From Acidobacteriota bacterium (GTDB taxonomy: Bacteria > Acidobacteriota > Terriglobia > Terriglobales > Acidobacteriaceae): a stretch of 8,257 nucleotides of DNA. Positions 5,545 through 8,257 of this stretch are shown here, in pieces. The notes under the pieces are model-generated. The model was not told the origin of the DNA. It searched no databases and worked only from the letters and a program-made list of their open reading frames with translations. Position 1 is the stretch's first letter; each line of letters opens with the position of its first letter. A program made the position numbers and the translations under genes. The stretch covers positions 1 through 8,257 of the forward strand of contig JAJXXG010000867.1 in NCBI GenBank assembly GCA_021781255.1, written 5' to 3'.

Positions 5545-6971
5545 AAGCCGGGCTCCGAAGAACGCTGCGAGGCAGGCTGACCATTCTTTATGGTGTTCTT
5601 CTGGCTGCCGCGCTTGCGATTTACGCCGCAGGGAGCGCGCTCTACCTTCTGCACGACCTGACCAGGCAACTCGATGCGAGCCTCGATCGCGATGTCGAAA
5701 CCGTGGAGGGCATCCTCTCTTTCTCTTCCGGAGGAGGTATTGTGCTCGCCTCGCATGAGGGCGAAGCAAGAGGCGAGGACTCCGACCGCGGTTACCTTTT
5801 GGAAGTGTGGTCGCCGGACGGTCAGTTGTTGTATCGCAGCGAGGAACTCGATGGCCGTTCTCTTGGGTCTTTACCGCAACTTCAGGAGGATCGCTGGCGG
5901 GAAAAACCGCATTCCTATCGGCTGGCGAACAACCAGCGAGTCCAAGTCACAAGCCGCTTACATCACATGCAGGGACGTGTGGTTGTGGTCCGCCTCGCCC
6001 TGAGCGAGGAGCCGCTCTGGGACGAATTCTGGGACATGGCCTCAGTGCTGGGTTTCGGTCTGCCTGTCATCGTCCTCTTGATTGGCTTCACTGGATATAT
6101 CGTTGCGGGTCGGGCCATTCAGCCGGTTGAGGCGATGGCACAGCGGGCGGGCAGGATCAGCGCCGAGCATTTGAATGAGCGACTGCAAATCGAGAATCCC
6201 GATGATGAACTCGGACGCCTGGGCACGGCCTTCAATCAGACTCTGGCAAGGCTCGAAACTTCGTTCGAGCAGCTTCGCCGATTCACCGCCGACGCATCTC
6301 ACGAACTTCGCACTCCCCTCACCGCCATTCGGAGCGTAGGGGAGGTTGCGCTCCAGACCCACGGCGACGCGGTTTATTACCGCGACATGATAGGCAGCAT
6401 GTTGGAAGAGGTGGACCGTCTCACTCGGCTCGTCGAGAGCCTTTTGACAATTTCAAGAGCCGATGCTGGGCGCATTCACCTGCAGAAGTCTTCCCTCCGT
6501 TTGCTTGACCTTGCGCAGGAATCCGCCGCACTGCTCGATGTCCTTGCCGAAGAGAAGAACCAGACGATCGTCGTGGATGGCGATCCATCTGTCACGATCC
6601 AGGCTGATCGCCTGATCCTGCGCCAGGCGCTGATCAACCTCATCGATAACGCCGTGAAGTATTCGCCGGCCGGCGGCAAGATTCGAGTGGATGTACATGC
6701 CGCCGATGGGAATGCGGTCGTCGAGGTCCGGGATAGCGGCCCGGGGATTCCTCCCGAGCACACAGAAAAGGTCTTTGAGCGTTTCTATCGTGTCGACAAA
6801 GCGCGTTCCAGAGCCGAAGGCGGCGCAGGTCTGGGACTCTCAATTGTGCAGTGGTCGGTTTCTGCCCACGGCGGAAGGGTGGATCTCGACCGGAATACGG
6901 CATCTGGCTGTGCCTTCGTGATTCACCTGCCGCTCGAGCATCAGCAGCACCCTTTGCAGAAGGAAGGCTGA
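5541..6971 (+). CDS. Two-component sensor histidine kinase with periplasmic sensor and HAMP domain
   Basis: An inner-membrane kinase of 476 residues, partner of the regulator encoded just before it. TM1 is about residues 13-36, a periplasmic sensor of roughly 130 residues follows, and TM2 is about 167-190. The HAMP linker (191-243) carries the usual P194/E197. HisKA has H254 in DASHELRTPLTAIRS. The ATPase domain has N370 (LINLIDNAVKYSPAG), DSGPGI (398-403), FERFYRVD (412-419) and GGAGLGLSIV (427-436). All catalytic boxes are intact. The frame is open further upstream (to 5394), but ATG 5541 is chosen because it gives the classic ATGA overlap and a normal positively charged N-terminus (MKAGLRRTLRGR). 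The sensor has no Cys/His metal-binding cluster that I can see, so the ligand is unknown. The topology is CusS/QseC-like. Confidence 0.9.
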   Translation: MKAGLRRTLRGRLTILYGVLLAAALAIYAAGSALYLLHDLTRQLDASLDRDVETVEGILSFSSGGGIVLASHEGEARGEDSDRGYLLEVWSPDGQLLYRSEELDGRSLGSLPQLQEDRWREKPHSYRLANNQRVQVTSRLHHMQGRVVVVRLALSEEPLWDEFWDMASVLGFGLPVIVLLIGFTGYIVAGRAIQPVEAMAQRAGRISAEHLNERLQIENPDDELGRLGTAFNQTLARLETSFEQLRRFTADASHELRTPLTAIRSVGEVALQTHGDAVYYRDMIGSMLEEVDRLTRLVESLLTISRADAGRIHLQKSSLRLLDLAQESAALLDVLAEEKNQTIVVDGDPSVTIQADRLILRQALINLIDNAVKYSPAGGKIRVDVHAADGNAVVEVRDSGPGIPPEHTEKVFERFYRVDKARSRAEGGAGLGLSIVQWSVSAHGGRVDLDRNTASGCAFVIHLPLEHQQHPLQKEG

Positions 6972-7099
6972 TTTTGGGAATACCTTGCGAGAGCGCTCAC
7001 GAGAACAACGCACCAGCGAGCCGCGTTCCAACTCGGGCTGCGGGCGGTTCAATTGTGGGCAAAGAAGCCTTTGTGCGGAATCATAAGGATTGCTCGTTC
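6972..7099. promoter_or_regulatory. Intergenic spacer between the kinase and the TonB-receptor gene
   Basis: A 128-bp gap without a T-run terminator; the only symmetry is the 8-bp palindrome GAGCGCTC. No convincing -35/-10 pair is seen, and no TTCAGG repeat like that ahead of the regulator. AAGGA (7085-7089) serves as the ribosome-binding site of the next gene, 10 nt from its ATG. Co-transcription with the kinase is possible but not shown. Confidence 0.35.
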
Positions 7100-8257
7100 A
7101 TGTCGTTCCGATGGTTTTCTATTTACTGCATTGCGCTCATGATTTGGATTTGTGGGGCGGCCCACGCACAACAGCCCGGTGTTCTTGAGGGCCGTGTCAT
7201 GGATCCCTCCGGAGCTGTGATACCGGGCGCGTCAGTCGTTGCTCAGCCACAGCCTTTGGGGCCTACGCACACCGCACAGACCGATGGAGAAGGACGCTAT
7301 CGCATCACGGGTTTGACTGCCGGAGGATACAAGGTAACGGCGGAGGCACCCGGCTTTCGGACGGCATCAAAGCAAATCGCCATTTCGGCCTCACGACACA
7401 TCGTTACGCTGGACATCCATCTGGTCATCGCAGCCCAGACGCAACAGGTTTTTGTTCAGGGAAACGCTCCGCAGCTGGAAGTGTCGCCCCAATCGAACGC
7501 CTCGTCTGTGTCCGTCTCGGGCAACAACATGAATGCCCTTTCCAATGACCCGGACGAACTCCAGAACCAGATATCATCCCTGGCTGGCCCTTCGGTCGGA
7601 GCGAGCGGGGCTGAGATTTACGTCAATGGCCTCACGGGCAGCGATATGCCGCCCAAATCGGCGATTCGCGAGATCCGAGTCAACTCCAATCCCTTTACTG
7701 CGGAAAACGACCGTCTGGGATACGGTCGCATCGATATCTTCACCAAGCCGGGGGCGGCAGCTTTCCACGGAGACGTTTCGAGCGAATACAACGACTCCGT
7801 GATGAATGCCGTCAGCACGTTTCTGTCCGCCTCCAATGTGCCGCCTCCCTCGTACCATACGTGGCTCTGGGACGCAGACCTCGGTGGGCCACTCTGGAAG
7901 AACGCATCGTTCTTCTTCGACTTCCAGCGTCGCAATATCAACCGCGCCAGCCTCGTCAATACTGTCGTGCTCGATTCCAGTCTGAATGTCGTACCTTATG
8001 TGGCTTCGGTTCTGAATCCTCGCATCCTTACCAACTTCGGCCCTCATGTGGATATTCAGCTCGGCCCGAAGAACACACTCACCGCAAACTATCGCTTTTA
8101 TGAAATCAGCGACCGCAACGACGGCATAGATACGCAGTCGCTTCCCTCGCAGGCCTATGACCGGGTGTTCCATCACCAGAATGTTCAAATTATTGACACT
8201 CAGGTGTTGAGCGCGCGCCTGGTCAATCAGACCTTCTTTCAGTATCTTCATTTCCAC
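7100..8257 (+). CDS. TonB-dependent receptor, Oar-like with carboxypeptidase-regulatory domain, 3' end outside window
   Basis: The N-terminal 386 residues of an outer-membrane receptor, open to the right edge. The signal peptide (MSFRW, hydrophobic core, cleavage after AHA at residue 23) is followed by a carboxypeptidase-regulatory-like beta domain (about 27-108: LEGRVMDPSGAVIPGASV, TDGEGRYRITGL, AGGYKVTAEAPGF). The plug-like region (about 115-220) includes IYVNGL, the PPKSAIREIRVNSNPFTAE stretch and GRIDIFTKPG...FHGD. Early barrel strands follow, with LGGPLWKNASFFFDFQRR. Such proteins are abundant in Acidobacteriota, are usually about 900-1,200 residues long, and are thought to import large substrates using TonB/ExbBD energy. 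The substrate is unknown. It lies 128 bp after, and in the same direction as, a two-component pair, so it may be under that pair's control (inference). Start at ATG 7100, AAGGA upstream. Confidence 0.85.
   Translation, partial: MSFRWFSIYCIALMIWICGAAHAQQPGVLEGRVMDPSGAVIPGASVVAQPQPLGPTHTAQTDGEGRYRITGLTAGGYKVTAEAPGFRTASKQIAISASRHIVTLDIHLVIAAQTQQVFVQGNAPQLEVSPQSNASSVSVSGNNMNALSNDPDELQNQISSLAGPSVGASGAEIYVNGLTGSDMPPKSAIREIRVNSNPFTAENDRLGYGRIDIFTKPGAAAFHGDVSSEYNDSVMNAVSTFLSASNVPPPSYHTWLWDADLGGPLWKNASFFFDFQRRNINRASLVNTVVLDSSLNVVPYVASVLNPRILTNFGPHVDIQLGPKNTLTANYRFYEISDRNDGIDTQSLPSQAYDRVFHHQNVQIIDTQVLSARLVNQTFFQYLHFH

Noticed and set aside
4801..5769. A 322-codon minus-strand frame opposite the regulator and kinase
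   Set aside because: It is antisense to two genes with complete catalytic motifs, and no recognisable domain is encoded.
7574..8257. A 227-codon minus-strand frame at the right end
   Set aside because: It lies opposite the TonB-receptor reading frame, which has a signal peptide and family motifs. The antisense product has no domain.
1..8257. CRISPR array, insertion sequence with transposase, rRNA or riboswitch
   Set aside because: No regularly spaced repeats, transposase motifs, rRNA segments or known riboswitch cores were seen on either strand.

Overview
The window looks like chromosomal DNA of a soil-type Acidobacteriota (Terriglobia-like), GC-rich at roughly 58-60% by eye. The best support is the right-end gene. 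It has a signal peptide, a carboxypeptidase-regulatory-like domain and a TonB-receptor plug/barrel, an Oar-like architecture that is strongly expanded in that phylum. The species cannot be named from the sequence.

Left part (1-2651): a potassium-limitation (Kdp) regulatory locus. On the minus strand, in order of transcription, lie kdpE (response regulator), a 115-bp gap with 11-bp-spaced TTTAC repeats that look like a KdpE box, an unannotated 28-residue membrane peptide, and the start of kdpF, with the rest of the kdp pump operon presumably beyond the left edge. Divergent from kdpE, across 62 bp, is a histidine kinase equivalent to only the C-terminal half of KdpD: four-TM DUF4118, GAF-like region, HisKA and HATPase. 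The N-terminal KdpD sensor region is absent. A complete tRNA-Lys(UUU) follows on the minus strand.

Middle part (2652-4860): a gene-poor, decayed region. It holds AT-rich hairpins next to tRNA-Lys, scraps of coding sequence (including what may be the end of a tyrosine integrase), and a 47-nt 3' fragment of tRNA-Arg(ACG) whose 5' half is replaced by unrelated DNA. That fragment is the classic footprint of site-specific integration into a tRNA gene. Tandem 12-mers, a frameshifted 3' remnant of an MFS transporter and a doubtful small membrane ORF follow. I read this as the edge of an old genomic island.

Right part (4861-8257): a translationally coupled two-component system (OmpR-family regulator and HAMP histidine kinase, 4-bp overlap) preceded by a TTCAGG direct repeat with 11-bp period. 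After 128 bp comes a co-oriented, right-truncated TonB-dependent receptor, possibly a target or functional partner of this system.

No new multi-gene system is evident. The most notable signals are the tRNA-Arg fragment, the split KdpD, and the small peptide preceding kdpF.
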